The notes under the pieces were generated by a model. The model ran no database searches, had not been told where the DNA came from, and was given only the letters and a program-made list of their open reading frames with translations. This document shows, one piece after another, positions 27,348 through 36,671 of a stretch of 64,000 nt of DNA. The translations under genes and the position numbers were made by a program. The DNA is taken from contig JANYHM010000077.1 in the NCBI GenBank assembly GCA_025359065.1, forward strand, positions 1-64,000, read 5' to 3'. The stretch's first letter is position 1. Each line of letters opens with the position of its first letter. This DNA is from Synechococcales cyanobacterium GL140_1_metabinner_5_sub. GTDB taxonomy: Bacteria > Cyanobacteriota > Cyanobacteriia > Cyanobacteriales > Chamaesiphonaceae.

Positions 27348-28565
27348 CTAACTCCTTGAGGTAATGTGTTTTTCTAAGATTTTTAATACAGTTTCAGCAG
27401 AGACGGGCTTAGATAAGAAATCTGTAGAACCCACCATTTTGGAACGCATTCGATCAACTAAGCCGTCTTTACCAGTTAAAATAACTACTGGAATATGCTT
27501 CAGGCTGGGAGTCTTGCGAATTTGTGCACAAACTTCATAGCCGTTAATAATCGGCATCAACAAATCCAAGAAAATAAAATCTGGCTTGTTTTTAATCAAC
27601 TGCGGCATGATTTTGAGTGGCTCTTGTATGCCGTAGCAGTCGTAGCCATGAGCTGTCAAGATTTGGCTGAGAGTCTGATAAACCAATGGACTATCATCTA
27701 TGCAGGCCACCGTGATGCCCTTTTTAATGATTTTAGGAGTACGACTTTCGATCGATCGGCTGGGTACCGCAGTTCTGGAAAGCCCGATCGAACCAGATTT
27801 GAGAAAGAACAAGATCGACTTGGCCAGTTCTGGCAAAGGATACTGATGTTCAGCGGCTAGATCTCGCATGGTCTTGGTGCCATTGATCGTCGAAAGCATT
27901 ATTCTCTCGTTAGAGTCTTCGGGCAAAGAAGCAATCAAGTCAGTTTTTTGAACTACCGGAAACAGGTTAGGCGAAAAAGCTGTATTGAAATTGGTTTGCC
28001 ATTCTTGCCAGTTTTTTACTGCTGCTTTTAAGATTGGATCAGTTTCTAGTAGCGGTAAAAATAAGGTGGACTTGGTAGAAGTATCATCTTCGTCGTCCTC
28101 ATCAGATTTTTGTGGTTCATAGCTAAATAGCCTGAGATTGAATTTGTCTTCGGTAGATTTACTGAACTGAATCAGATCAAAAAAGACTTCAGCAGCCACA
28201 CCGATACTAATATTAGTTAGCTCTTGGCGAGTCAGCGTATCTTCAATCATCAAATCTGCCAGCCGCAAAGAGCTTTGTTGCGGTGTATGGGGGTTAGAAA
28301 TTATTTCTATCCACTCTACCGGAATCGGGCTTTCTTGTTTAGCTAGATGCCGTCGCCAATATAATACAGGGTCACTATTGGATCCCAACCATATCAGCCG
28401 CCCCAGTCTAAAGACAAATGCGAAACAAGTTTGTTTATTGAGGGATTCAACGACTAGTTCTCCGCTAAAGTTTTTTTGTCTAAACTGTTGGATCTGAACA
28501 ATCACGTTCTTGAGATCCGTCTCCAAACTTTTTTGCTGGATTGATTCTGTACTGGCTGTACTCAT
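27348..28565 (-). CDS. PatA-type response regulator (PixG-like)
   Basis: A protein of about 405 residues: an N-terminal DUF4388/PATAN-like domain (FSGELVVES, FAFRLGRLIWLGSNSDP-like region), a middle region with an acidic stretch, and a C-terminal receiver domain (CIDDSPLV, phospho-acceptor Asp in FIFLDLLMPIING, Lys in FLSKPVSA). This is the architecture of PatA, PixG and PixE-like regulators, which in Synechocystis control pilus-based phototaxis. ATG at 28565 is preferred; the frame is open to 28646 but adds 27 unsupported residues. First gene of the operon. Confidence 0.88.
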   Translation of the reverse strand: MSTASTESIQQKSLETDLKNVIVQIQQFRQKNFSGELVVESLNKQTCFAFVFRLGRLIWLGSNSDPVLYWRRHLAKQESPIPVEWIEIISNPHTPQQSSLRLADLMIEDTLTRQELTNISIGVAAEVFFDLIQFSKSTEDKFNLRLFSYEPQKSDEDDEDDTSTKSTLFLPLLETDPILKAAVKNWQEWQTNFNTAFSPNLFPVVQKTDLIASLPEDSNERIMLSTINGTKTMRDLAAEHQYPLPELAKSILFFLKSGSIGLSRTAVPSRSIESRTPKIIKKGITVACIDDSPLVYQTLSQILTAHGYDCYGIQEPLKIMPQLIKNKPDFIFLDLLMPIINGYEVCAQIRKTPSLKHIPVVILTGKDGLVDRMRSKMVGSTDFLSKPVSAETVLKILEKHITSRS

Positions 28566-28771
28566 AGAGCACGTTCTCTCATTTATGACGTGGCGTGGGC
28601 TGGCAACGGCAATTTGTAAAGATTGCCTGAACCTAATGTTCCCCATCCATGGTCAAAATCAAACAAATTGTTAAATTCTCTATTTAAGCGAGGTAAAAAT
28701 TTGTGCTGTTATCTAGGTAACTAATCGGCTTAAATCATACATGGGATCCGATTAATCTCAAAAAACGCCTG

Positions 28772-29554
28772 CTATCCAATTACCCGAATTGGCCCTTCGG
28801 TGCTAGCACTAAAGAACTGCCGAACTACGGGGTCTTGGGTGCTATCGATATCAGCAGTCCGACCATTCCATTGCACTTTGCCCTTGTGCAAGAAAATAAT
28901 CCGATCGGTAGTGCGGCGAATGGTGCTGTCTTGGTGGGTGACCATTACATGGGTTTCACAGCCGCCTTGGACAATTTGTAAATTTCGGACTAGGTCTTCG
29001 ATCACAGTAGAAGCGATCGGATCAAGTCCGGCAGTAGGTTCGTCGTAGAGCAATACCTCTGGGTTATCTTCTGGCCGCTCCGGGTTAGACATAATTGCTC
29101 GGGCAAAGCTCACCCGTTTTTTCATCCCTCCAGAGAGCTGATCTGGATATCGATCGGCTACACCTTTCATCCCCACCAGCGAAAGCTTGTCTTCTACCAG
29201 ACTGCGGATTTTTGCGCGGGAGAGCTTGCTCTGTTGAATCATCCGAAAGCCCACGTTTTCTTCTACCGTCAAAGAGTCAAACAAAGCAGCTTGCTGAAAC
29301 ACCATGCCAATATACAAAGGATCTTGAGCATCTTCGATCGACCCTTGACGCTTTTGCCCCAAAATATATACGCTGCCGCTATCAGGAGTTAGTAACCCGG
29401 CGATAATCCGCAGAATAGTCGATTTCCCGGTGCCCGATGGACCAATGATGCCTAGTCCTTCTCCCTTGTAAATGTCTACGTCTACCCCATCTAAAATTAC
29501 GTTGTCACCAAATTTTTGGCAGATACCCCGAAGCTGAATGATCGGTTCACGCAT
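28772..29554 (-). CDS. ABC transporter ATP-binding protein, MlaF/Ttg2A-like
   Basis: A 260-residue ATPase with Walker A GPSGTGKST (about residues 38-46), Q-loop FQQAALFDSLTVEENV, signature LSGGMKKR, Walker B VLLYDEPTAGLDP and H-loop VTHQ. The LSGGMKKRVSFARAI version and FDSLTVEENV are typical of MlaF-type ATPases that move lipids between membranes (TGD3 in chloroplasts). The permease and MCE-domain subunits are not encoded here; the small membrane protein gene just upstream may be a partner. Confidence 0.85.
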   Translation of the reverse strand: MREPIIQLRGICQKFGDNVILDGVDVDIYKGEGLGIIGPSGTGKSTILRIIAGLLTPDSGSVYILGQKRQGSIEDAQDPLYIGMVFQQAALFDSLTVEENVGFRMIQQSKLSRAKIRSLVEDKLSLVGMKGVADRYPDQLSGGMKKRVSFARAIMSNPERPEDNPEVLLYDEPTAGLDPIASTVIEDLVRNLQIVQGGCETHVMVTHQDSTIRRTTDRIIFLHKGKVQWNGRTADIDSTQDPVVRQFFSASTEGPIRVIG

Positions 29555-29555
29555 A

Positions 29556-29993
29556 TTAAATCTCAGTAAAAATTTCTTTGGTTGCTATGTTGTGGAGTTC
29601 TACAGTCAAGGCTTGTCCCCATTTGATCGCCATGTCACTGTCTGTAAACGGAATTTTACAGTTCTCCTGATTTTCGCACAGGAGTTCCAGCTCGATTTTC
29701 TTTCCGGCTGGAGGATTGAGGGGATCAGCAACTTTACCGTTGACTAACAATTGCACGGCACTCACCGTTGAAAGCAATATACTCTGAGAATTCTTGATAC
29801 CTTGACGACTGGGTTTACCCCAGGTAAGCTGTTGGCCTTTTTGACCCAGAATGGCGTAGATGTCGTATTTTGCTCGATCGAAGTCTACCGCCCACCGCTC
29901 GTAAGCTTGAAGCTTTTGAAACTCATCCCAGCCCGCCCAGGCTAGGCCGATAAAAATAGCCAAAAATACCAGCCAAGCTAAACCTCTAGCCAT
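29556..29993 (-). CDS. Uncharacterised membrane-anchored protein
   Basis: A 145-residue protein with one N-terminal hydrophobic helix (about residues 5-22, LAWLVFLAIFIGLAWAG) and a soluble remainder with two Cys (LLCENQENC) that could form a disulfide outside the cytoplasm. The stop TAA is separated from the ATP-binding gene ATG by one base, so the two are translated together. I do not recognise the family; an accessory role in the same lipid-transport system is inference. Confidence 0.7.
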   Translation of the reverse strand: MARGLAWLVFLAIFIGLAWAGWDEFQKLQAYERWAVDFDRAKYDIYAILGQKGQQLTWGKPSRQGIKNSQSILLSTVSAVQLLVNGKVADPLNPPAGKKIELELLCENQENCKIPFTDSDMAIKWGQALTVELHNIATKEIFTEI

Positions 29994-30239
29994 TTTATGC
30001 TCCTGAAAACGCTGAAAAGTCGAAAATTGAACATCACTGACTGCTAAATCTTAGGAGTCAGTTGATAATTGCACCGAGTATTATTGCTTAGTAACATCAT
30101 GACCATTATGGCTCAATGTAGAATAGTAAAAGTAATAAGCTTATAAATGCGATTATACAACGGTCAATTCGGGTAAACTAAGCCAATTTGACCGCGAAAC
30201 CCACCAATTTGCATCCAACGCTGTCCCTAACAAGAATAT

Positions 30240-32756
30240 ATGGAAATCCATTGCACGCGCATTGGCTGTGCTCGCCCCCTCAACATCTTCCCGGAATTGG
30301 AAGACAGTGCGCTGCTCAAAACAGTTCCCCAGCGTCATTGCCATCACTGTGGGATGCACCTAATTTTGGATGGTCGGTATGTCCCTTTCCAACGACTGCG
30401 CCAAGGTGGTTTTGGCTCGGTTTTTTTGGCTTATGATCGGCGAACACCCACCATGAAGCGCTGCATTGTTAAACAACTGCAATTTAATATCAGTTTTACA
30501 CCAGATCAGACTGCTACGGCCACCACCCTGTTTCATCGAGAAGCCGAGGTTTTAGAGTCTTTAGGTGAACATCCCCGCATTCCGCGCTTCTTTGCCTTTT
30601 TAGAAATCGATGCCGAAGAATTCAGCACGGCAATTCCCCAAAGACTGTTGTATTTGGTACAAGACTATATCGAAGGCCAAGACCTTCAGCGCGAACTGCA
30701 AAGTAAAGGAAAACTCAGCGAAACAGAAGTGCAGCGGGTTTTGCAGGAAGTGTTAGAAATTTTAGACTTCATGCACAGTCGCAATGTTATTCATCGAGAT
30801 ATCAAGCCTTCCAACATCGTGCGGGATCTGTCAGGTAAATTACACCTGATTGACTTTGGTGCTGTCAAACAAATTATCAGCACTGCCACCACCATTGCTC
30901 AAATCCCGGCTCTGGGTGTTACCGGCATTTGTACCCCCGAATATGCTCCCGCCGAACAGCGCCAATGTCACGCTATTTATCCTTCTTCTGACCTATATGC
31001 TTTGGGCGTTACCTGTCTGCATTTACTCAGCGGTGAACATCCCCCCAACTTATTTGACTTTCGCAATCACACTTGGCTGTGGGACAAAGTAGAAATTAAT
31101 CAGCAAAGCCAACTCTTTTTGGTTCTCCAGCGGATGCTCAAGGAAGTCCCTGTCGATCGGTTTCAATCTGCCCGAGAAGCTTTGGTCAGCTTAAATGGTG
31201 CTAATGCCAATGGCTTAGGCAACAACAATGACACGGTCATTCCTTTAGATACTCACCCCCAACAATCACCCAGCAGATTTTTATTGCCTGCCAACCGTCG
31301 CTTGATAGCAACCGGGGTAGGAGTAACTGGTGGTTTGATGGCTACTGGCCTGTTGGCGTTCAATTTAATGAAACCAACTGCGGGTAGTTTTGGTAACTAC
31401 TCACTGTTAAAATTTGAGGGTACTAACGGCGTAGAATTTCAGAAATTCAAAGCAGATGGCATCGCGGCTTTGAGTCAAAAGAATTATCCGGTTGCAGTGC
31501 AAAACTTTCAGGCCGCGTTGACTAAAAATCCCAATGCGCCAGAAACTCGCATCTTTTTAAACAATGCCTTGATCGGCAATGAACCTAGCCAAACAATTGC
31601 TGTTGCAGTGCCAATTAACGAAGAAGAAAACAATTATCGGGCGCTAGAAATGCTGCGAGGGTTTGCCCATGCACAGCAAAATTTGAATGCTAACAAAAAA
31701 GCTAAAATTAAAATCGAAATTTTTGATGACAGTGATAAAAAAGAACAGGCTGAGGGAATCGCCAAACAGTTAGTCGATCGATCAGATATTTTAGGAGTAG
31801 TTGGCCACAATAGCAGCGGCGTAAGTTTAGCAGCAGCGGAAATCTACAACTCTCGCCAGTTGCCATTTATTACTCCTATGAGTATTAGTAGTCAATTGAC
31901 TGGCAATAATAAACCCTATATTTTTCGCACCAACGTGCGGGGTGAAGTTGTGGCTCAAGAGCTAGCTAACTTTATGTTGAATAAACACAAGAAAAAGAAG
32001 GCCGCGATTTTTTATGTTCCTAAAAGTACTTACAGTAAAGAATTGCAAGCGCAGTTTTCGCGGAAGTTAATTTCTGCTGGTGGTGAAGTTGTAGATTCTT
32101 TTGATATCAGTGAGGCTAGTAGCGTTGCTAATAGCTTAAATCAGGCGATCACCAAAAAAGCCGAAGTGATTGTCTTGTTTCCTAGCCACAAATACCGCAA
32201 AAATGCTTGGGCAGTGTTGCGAAATCGCCAAGAGCTTTACCCCAATACAGTTGTGTTTGGAGATATTGCCACTTTGTATAGTTTTGAAACCTTAAACGAA
32301 GCCCGTAGTGCGGCACAAGGCATGACGTTGGGGGTTTCTTGGCACATTGATGAAAAAGATACGCCTTTCTCCCGAGAATCGCGTAGCATGTGGCAAAGCA
32401 ACGTAAATTGGGCAACGGCTACTTCTTACAATGCTTTACAGGCCATGGGCACAGCCATTCAGTCAGATCCAAAACCTGCTCGTACTACGGTTCGAGATCT
32501 TTTAGGAAGTATGAAGTTTGCTGGTGCTGCAGGAGATTTCCAGTTTTTCAATGGTGATCCTAATGACCGAGTTACCTTGGTAAAAGTCGAGAAAACTGGA
32601 TCCGCTCGTCGTTACAGTTCGGGAACTGGCTACGACTTTGTGCCAATTAATCCAGTAGTTGGCAGTGTTCCTGTGCAACCTGTACCACAAACCTCACAGC
32701 AACCTCCTAAACAGGTGACAGACTTTAGAACGCAGCACAGTCGTGCTGCGTTCTAA
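30240..32756 (+). CDS. Ser/Thr protein kinase fused to ABC-type substrate-binding domain
   Basis: An 838-residue transmembrane sensor kinase. N-terminus: zinc-ribbon-like Cys pairs (Cys5, Cys10, then CHHC near 34-37). Kinase domain about 47-310 with RQGGFGSVF glycine loop, HRDIKPSN near residue 184 and DFGAVKQI. One membrane helix near 355-377. Then a short TPR-like stretch and a periplasmic-binding fold (type 1, amino-acid/branched-chain type) from about 450 to 800. Topology puts the kinase inside and the receptor outside the membrane. Such fusions occur in cyanobacteria; the ligand is unknown. The 3' end lies in a perfect hairpin overlapping the MFS gene start. Confidence 0.92.
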   Translation: MEIHCTRIGCARPLNIFPELEDSALLKTVPQRHCHHCGMHLILDGRYVPFQRLRQGGFGSVFLAYDRRTPTMKRCIVKQLQFNISFTPDQTATATTLFHREAEVLESLGEHPRIPRFFAFLEIDAEEFSTAIPQRLLYLVQDYIEGQDLQRELQSKGKLSETEVQRVLQEVLEILDFMHSRNVIHRDIKPSNIVRDLSGKLHLIDFGAVKQIISTATTIAQIPALGVTGICTPEYAPAEQRQCHAIYPSSDLYALGVTCLHLLSGEHPPNLFDFRNHTWLWDKVEINQQSQLFLVLQRMLKEVPVDRFQSAREALVSLNGANANGLGNNNDTVIPLDTHPQQSPSRFLLPANRRLIATGVGVTGGLMATGLLAFNLMKPTAGSFGNYSLLKFEGTNGVEFQKFKADGIAALSQKNYPVAVQNFQAALTKNPNAPETRIFLNNALIGNEPSQTIAVAVPINEEENNYRALEMLRGFAHAQQNLNANKKAKIKIEIFDDSDKKEQAEGIAKQLVDRSDILGVVGHNSSGVSLAAAEIYNSRQLPFITPMSISSQLTGNNKPYIFRTNVRGEVVAQELANFMLNKHKKKKAAIFYVPKSTYSKELQAQFSRKLISAGGEVVDSFDISEASSVANSLNQAITKKAEVIVLFPSHKYRKNAWAVLRNRQELYPNTVVFGDIATLYSFETLNEARSAAQGMTLGVSWHIDEKDTPFSRESRSMWQSNVNWATATSYNALQAMGTAIQSDPKPARTTVRDLLGSMKFAGAAGDFQFFNGDPNDRVTLVKVEKTGSARRYSSGTGYDFVPINPVVGSVPVQPVPQTSQQPPKQVTDFRTQHSRAAF

Positions 32757-32762
32757 AGTCTG
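32719..32762. repeat. Perfect 20-bp hairpin spanning the kinase stop and MFS start
   Basis: Arms 32719-32738 and 32743-32762 are perfectly complementary with a 4-base AGTC loop. The right arm contains the kinase stop codon (32754-32756) and begins with the GTG start of the MFS gene, so the MFS initiation site would be sequestered in RNA. TTTTTT follows eight bases after the stem, so partial termination is also possible. Confidence 0.85.
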
Positions 32763-33942
32763 CCGCCTGTTTTTTGGCGGACAAGCAATTTCTTTGATGG
32801 GCACTTGGATGACCCAAACTGCGGTGCTATGGCTGGTTTATCAGTTGACAGGCTCGTCGGTGTATTTGGGTTTGATTGCTTTTTTAGAGCAGATTCCTAA
32901 CTTTTTTTTAGTGCCCATTACCGGTGGCATTATTGAACATGGCGATCGACGTAAAATTCTGCTGATTACTCAAGTACTATCTCTGTTACATGCTTTGGCT
33001 CTAGCTTTATTAGTTTTTAGTCATACGGTACGAATAGAGTCTTTAGTTCTGCTCAGCCTCGTTCGAGGTGCCATTAGCGCCTTTGATATTACTGCTCGCC
33101 AAGTATTTATTGCCGATATTGTGACCGACAAACCCGATTTGCGATCGGCCATCAGCATCAATGCTCTTATTATCAGTACTGCTCGGTTTGTAGGGCCAGG
33201 GATGGCCGGGTTACTAATTACCCGCAGCGGCCTAGGAGTTTGCTTTGCTATTGATACTCTCAGCTACTTGGTGGTAATTGGCACGCTGCTGTGCATACGG
33301 ATTAGGACTTCGCGTTCAGCAGAAACAGGAGCACCGTGGCAAAGATTTCGAGCTGGTTTAGGCTATGTATCAAGTAATGCAGCTCTGCGATCGATCTTAA
33401 TTTTGTTGGCGGCTATGGGCTTTTTGGGTGGCTCTTATCCAACTCTTATGCCAATTTTTGCCCGTGAAACTTTTCAAGGTAGTTCAGAGACTTTGGGCTA
33501 TTTGTTGGCAGCGGCAGGGATTGGTTCGTTAGTGGGCAGTATTTATCTGAGCTGGCGACAAGAAAAGCGCCGCTTGGATCGATTGTTGTTGATTTCGGTG
33601 ATGGGCTTGGGTTTGGGTCTAATTGGCTTCGCTCAATCGCATGTATTTGGGCTATCGCTATTAATGATGTTTGTAGTTGGTTTGTGTTTAGTTATCCAAG
33701 CAGCAATCTGTAATATGTTACTCCAAATTTTGGTGATCGATCGGCATAGAGGAGTAGTAATGAGTTTATTTACGGTGGCCTACATGGGCATGACTCCTTT
33801 TGGTAATTTGTTAATTGGTAGAGTGGCAGCGGTAGTTGGAGCTAGTAGTACTTTGACTATTAATGGTGGATTATGTTTATTAGGGTTTGCTTTAGCTGGC
33901 AAAATTGCCAAAGAGTTAGCAAATGCTGATTTAGATGCTTAG
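32743..33942 (+). CDS. MFS transporter (EntS/DUF894-like)
   Basis: A 399-residue 12-helix exporter. The N-terminal LFFGGQAISLMGTWM, the VYLGLIAFLEQIPN helix and the loop GGIIEHGDRRKIL (MFS signature between helices 2 and 3) match the MFS_3/EntS group, members of which export siderophores or small molecules; the substrate is unknown. The start is GTG at 32743, since the family N-terminus begins immediately there and an in-frame TGA lies upstream at 32716. It overlaps the kinase gene by 14 bases in another frame and is probably translationally coupled. Confidence 0.88.
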   Translation: MLRSKVCRLFFGGQAISLMGTWMTQTAVLWLVYQLTGSSVYLGLIAFLEQIPNFFLVPITGGIIEHGDRRKILLITQVLSLLHALALALLVFSHTVRIESLVLLSLVRGAISAFDITARQVFIADIVTDKPDLRSAISINALIISTARFVGPGMAGLLITRSGLGVCFAIDTLSYLVVIGTLLCIRIRTSRSAETGAPWQRFRAGLGYVSSNAALRSILILLAAMGFLGGSYPTLMPIFARETFQGSSETLGYLLAAAGIGSLVGSIYLSWRQEKRRLDRLLLISVMGLGLGLIGFAQSHVFGLSLLMMFVVGLCLVIQAAICNMLLQILVIDRHRGVVMSLFTVAYMGMTPFGNLLIGRVAAVVGASSTLTINGGLCLLGFALAGKIAKELANADLDA

Positions 33943-33950
33943 GAAATCAT

Positions 33951-33979
33951 AAAAAAAGTGGACTGCTACAGCAATCCAC
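33951..33979 (-). terminator. Intrinsic terminator for the M23 peptidase gene
   Basis: On the minus strand a 10-bp stem with one mismatch (33970-33979 with 33958-33967, 2-base loop) is followed by seven T residues (complement of 33951-33957). It lies 33 bases beyond the M23 peptidase stop. Confidence 0.75.
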
Positions 33980-34011
33980 CCACAAAACCAGACTTAAATT
34001 GTTTCTTATTT

Positions 34012-35286
34012 CTACTGAGGAAGACGAGCTAAACGCATGGCTTGCTCTAAATTGTTTAAGGCATAACGAAGATCTTCGGCAGGATCTACTGTAACCCAAC
34101 CCTCTGCTGTAGGTAACTTGGTTTCAAAGTGCAAGTGCGGACCACTGGAAGCGCCAGTGCTACCTACCTGACCAATTACAGTACCTTGCTTGATCTCTTG
34201 ACCTTCTTGTACAAAGACTTCTGACATGTGGCCGTAAAGAGTCTGCAATCTACCATTGTGCTCGATGATTACAGCCTTGCCGTATCCGCCATGCCAGTTA
34301 GCTAATACCACGCGACCATTAGCAACTGCCACGATCGGAGTGCCACTTGGTGCTGCCAAATCTTGACCAGCATGAAAGCGACGGTTGCCAGTTAGCGGGT
34401 GAATGCGCCAGCCGTAGGGTGAGCTAGTGGGGGCTGGAGTAGAGAGAGGATAAACAAAGTCAGAATTAACGCTGTAACTCGACATGGCCAAGCTAGTAGG
34501 AGCGATCGAACCGGCTTGAGCTACTTGCACAGTAGGCAAGGGCGAAATTTTGGGAGCCGCTGGTCTAGAGACCTTCGGCATTTCAGCTATCTGAGGAATA
34601 ATATTCGACTGGGGTGGTGCCACATAGACGGGCACCGAGTTAGGAATAGCTGGCAATGCTGTTGGCACTGACCAAGAAGCCAAAATTTGGGGTTTTTCTA
34701 CCCGAACTTGAGGCTTGCGCGGCTGGGAAACAAATCTAGCACGAGCTGGAGCAACAGGTCTAGCAACTGCTTGCTGCACAACTGATGGCAGTGGCAACAA
34801 TTCTGGAGCGGCATCAGGACGGTAAGATACTTGGCGAATTTGGGGCTGAACATTGCTCATCAAGCTGCTAACTAGCTGCCGATCGGGAGTTTTTACCGTA
34901 CTTTTATTGGCAGTTAAGATTCCAGGCTGAGAACGATAGGTGCGCCGAAAGCTAGAAGTATTTTTTTGGACAGCTACGGTAAAATTATCTGCACCCAGCA
35001 GGTCTTTGTGGAGCTTTTTGTACTTGCTGCTCTCGCTGCTGGATGGGCCACTGTTGTCTATCGGAGTAGCTGAAGCAGTTTCTAGCGATTGAAACAGTGC
35101 AGCGTTAACTGATTGACGATTAGTTTCGATTGGCTTAATTTCTGCCCAAGAAACACTGGCATTGGCCATAATGGTCAAGCTGCTCAACCAGGTTAGTGCT
35201 TTTAGCAATAACGGGTGGCGAACTAACATAGACCAATGGTTGGTGGAAGTGGACTGACTGGATGGATTTTTTGCCTTAATTGTCAT
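34012..35286 (-). CDS. M23 family metallopeptidase (peptidoglycan hydrolase or activator)
   Basis: A 424-residue exported protein. A hydrophobic segment near residues 25-48 ends at an Ala-rich site (NASVSWA). A long Pro/Ser/Val-rich linker of about 230 residues precedes the C-terminal M23/LytM domain, whose zinc site is seen as RRFHAGQDLAA (His and Asp) and GPHLHFET (HxH), with LYGHMSE between. All catalytic positions are present, so it can be an active endopeptidase acting on peptidoglycan cross-links. No LysM or coiled coil was noted. Confidence 0.88.
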   Translation of the reverse strand: MTIKAKNPSSQSTSTNHWSMLVRHPLLLKALTWLSSLTIMANASVSWAEIKPIETNRQSVNAALFQSLETASATPIDNSGPSSSESSKYKKLHKDLLGADNFTVAVQKNTSSFRRTYRSQPGILTANKSTVKTPDRQLVSSLMSNVQPQIRQVSYRPDAAPELLPLPSVVQQAVARPVAPARARFVSQPRKPQVRVEKPQILASWSVPTALPAIPNSVPVYVAPPQSNIIPQIAEMPKVSRPAAPKISPLPTVQVAQAGSIAPTSLAMSSYSVNSDFVYPLSTPAPTSSPYGWRIHPLTGNRRFHAGQDLAAPSGTPIVAVANGRVVLANWHGGYGKAVIIEHNGRLQTLYGHMSEVFVQEGQEIKQGTVIGQVGSTGASSGPHLHFETKLPTAEGWVTVDPAEDLRYALNNLEQAMRLARLPQ

Positions 35287-35506
35287 GGTTTTGTTTTTTA
35301 GCGCGGTTTAGCCAGAGGCTTTTCCTGTGCATTGGTACTCAATAAATACAGAATGTGTCTGCGGCTATTGCTTTACAAATTACTTACTTCACTAGAATGC
35401 CCATAATTCACCCTCTGGGCAACACTAAAGGTCACAAATGGCTAATTTTCGGCGATCTGGCGCATTGATTATGATCACAGTATCCGACTTATGGCGCTAT
35501 GGTTTA

Positions 35507-36553
35507 TCAGCCAATAGGAGGATCTAAAAGGCGATTAATTAGTCGTAACTGTTCAGCAGTGCCCATGCAGATTAAGTTATCACCACCAGTAATCACGGTC
35601 TCGCCAGTTGGCCCCACAATCAATTCGCCCCCATGACGACGAATGGCCAGTACTAATGCTCCAGATTGCGATCGAAGTCTTGCTTCACGCAGCGATAAAC
35701 CTGCTACCGGACAAATATTTTGGTCAATTAAAAATTCTTCCATATAAAATGCACCGCTGCTGCTGGTCATCACGCCATCCACAAAATCTAAGACTTGGGG
35801 GCGCAGAGCAGCAGCGGCCATTCGTTTGGCTCCGGTGATGTAAGGTGAAATTACAGTGTTAGCTCCAGCTCGCTGCAGTTTTTGGACGGCTTCTTCGGTA
35901 CTGGCACGGGCGATCGCCCTAATTTTGGGGTTTAGGCTTTTAGCAGAGAGAATGATATATAGGTTTTCGGCATCAGAAGGCAGGGCAGTCACCAGGCAAT
36001 TAGCCCGTTCTACTCCTAACTCAATCAGGGTTTCATCTAGGGTAGCATCAGCTTGGATGGCAGTATAACCACATTTTTGAGCGATTTCGACCTGCTCAGC
36101 ACTAGAATCGATCACCACAAAGGGGGCTTTTTCGGCAGCAAATTCATCAGCAATTTGCCGCCCGATGCGGCCAAAGCCACAGATTAAATAGTGTTGGTTT
36201 AAAGATTTCACGAGTTTCCGGCGTAGACGCAGTTTACGCTCTTCTACAAAATAACCGCCCAACAGGGCATCAGTAAAGGTATTGGCGGTATAGCCAATGG
36301 TCAAGACTCCCGAAGTAATTAGAGTCATGGTAAAAATTCGCCCCCGATCGCCCAATGGGTGAGTTTCGCCAAAGCCCACGGTCGATAGGGTGATCATGGT
36401 CATATAGGCAGCATCCAGCCATTTCCACCCCTCTATGAAGTGATACCAGGCAGTGCCGCTGAGTAACAAAAAACTGATGGCTAAAGCAGCACGGCGCAGC
36501 TCTAGCCGAATTTCTTGAGATTTCTGTTCGGTTAAGGAGTCCAATCTTTTCAC
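35507..36553 (-). CDS. Potassium channel protein with RCK (TrkA-N) domain
   Basis: A 348-residue two-helix channel subunit: first helix about 21-40, pore loop with filter TVGFGE (residues 58-63), second helix about 75-97, then an RCK domain starting with CGFGRIGRQIA (Rossmann nucleotide motif, near 125) and a TrkA-C domain at the end. The filter GFGE differs from the classical GYGD but is found in bacterial channels of this type. Likely gates K+ or related cations under control of a cytosolic ligand. Confidence 0.9.
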   Translation of the reverse strand: MKRLDSLTEQKSQEIRLELRRAALAISFLLLSGTAWYHFIEGWKWLDAAYMTMITLSTVGFGETHPLGDRGRIFTMTLITSGVLTIGYTANTFTDALLGGYFVEERKLRLRRKLVKSLNQHYLICGFGRIGRQIADEFAAEKAPFVVIDSSAEQVEIAQKCGYTAIQADATLDETLIELGVERANCLVTALPSDAENLYIILSAKSLNPKIRAIARASTEEAVQKLQRAGANTVISPYITGAKRMAAAALRPQVLDFVDGVMTSSSGAFYMEEFLIDQNICPVAGLSLREARLRSQSGALVLAIRRHGGELIVGPTGETVITGGDNLICMGTAEQLRLINRLLDPPIG

Positions 36554-36671
36554 TGGATCTATGAAGTCGGTCTATCAAAAATTTCAAACTGCTGCCACAT
36601 CTGTTTTATGGTTTGGGCGGAGTCATCTAAATACAAAAACACCCCAGGAAACGGCGGCGGCACCAGGATGT

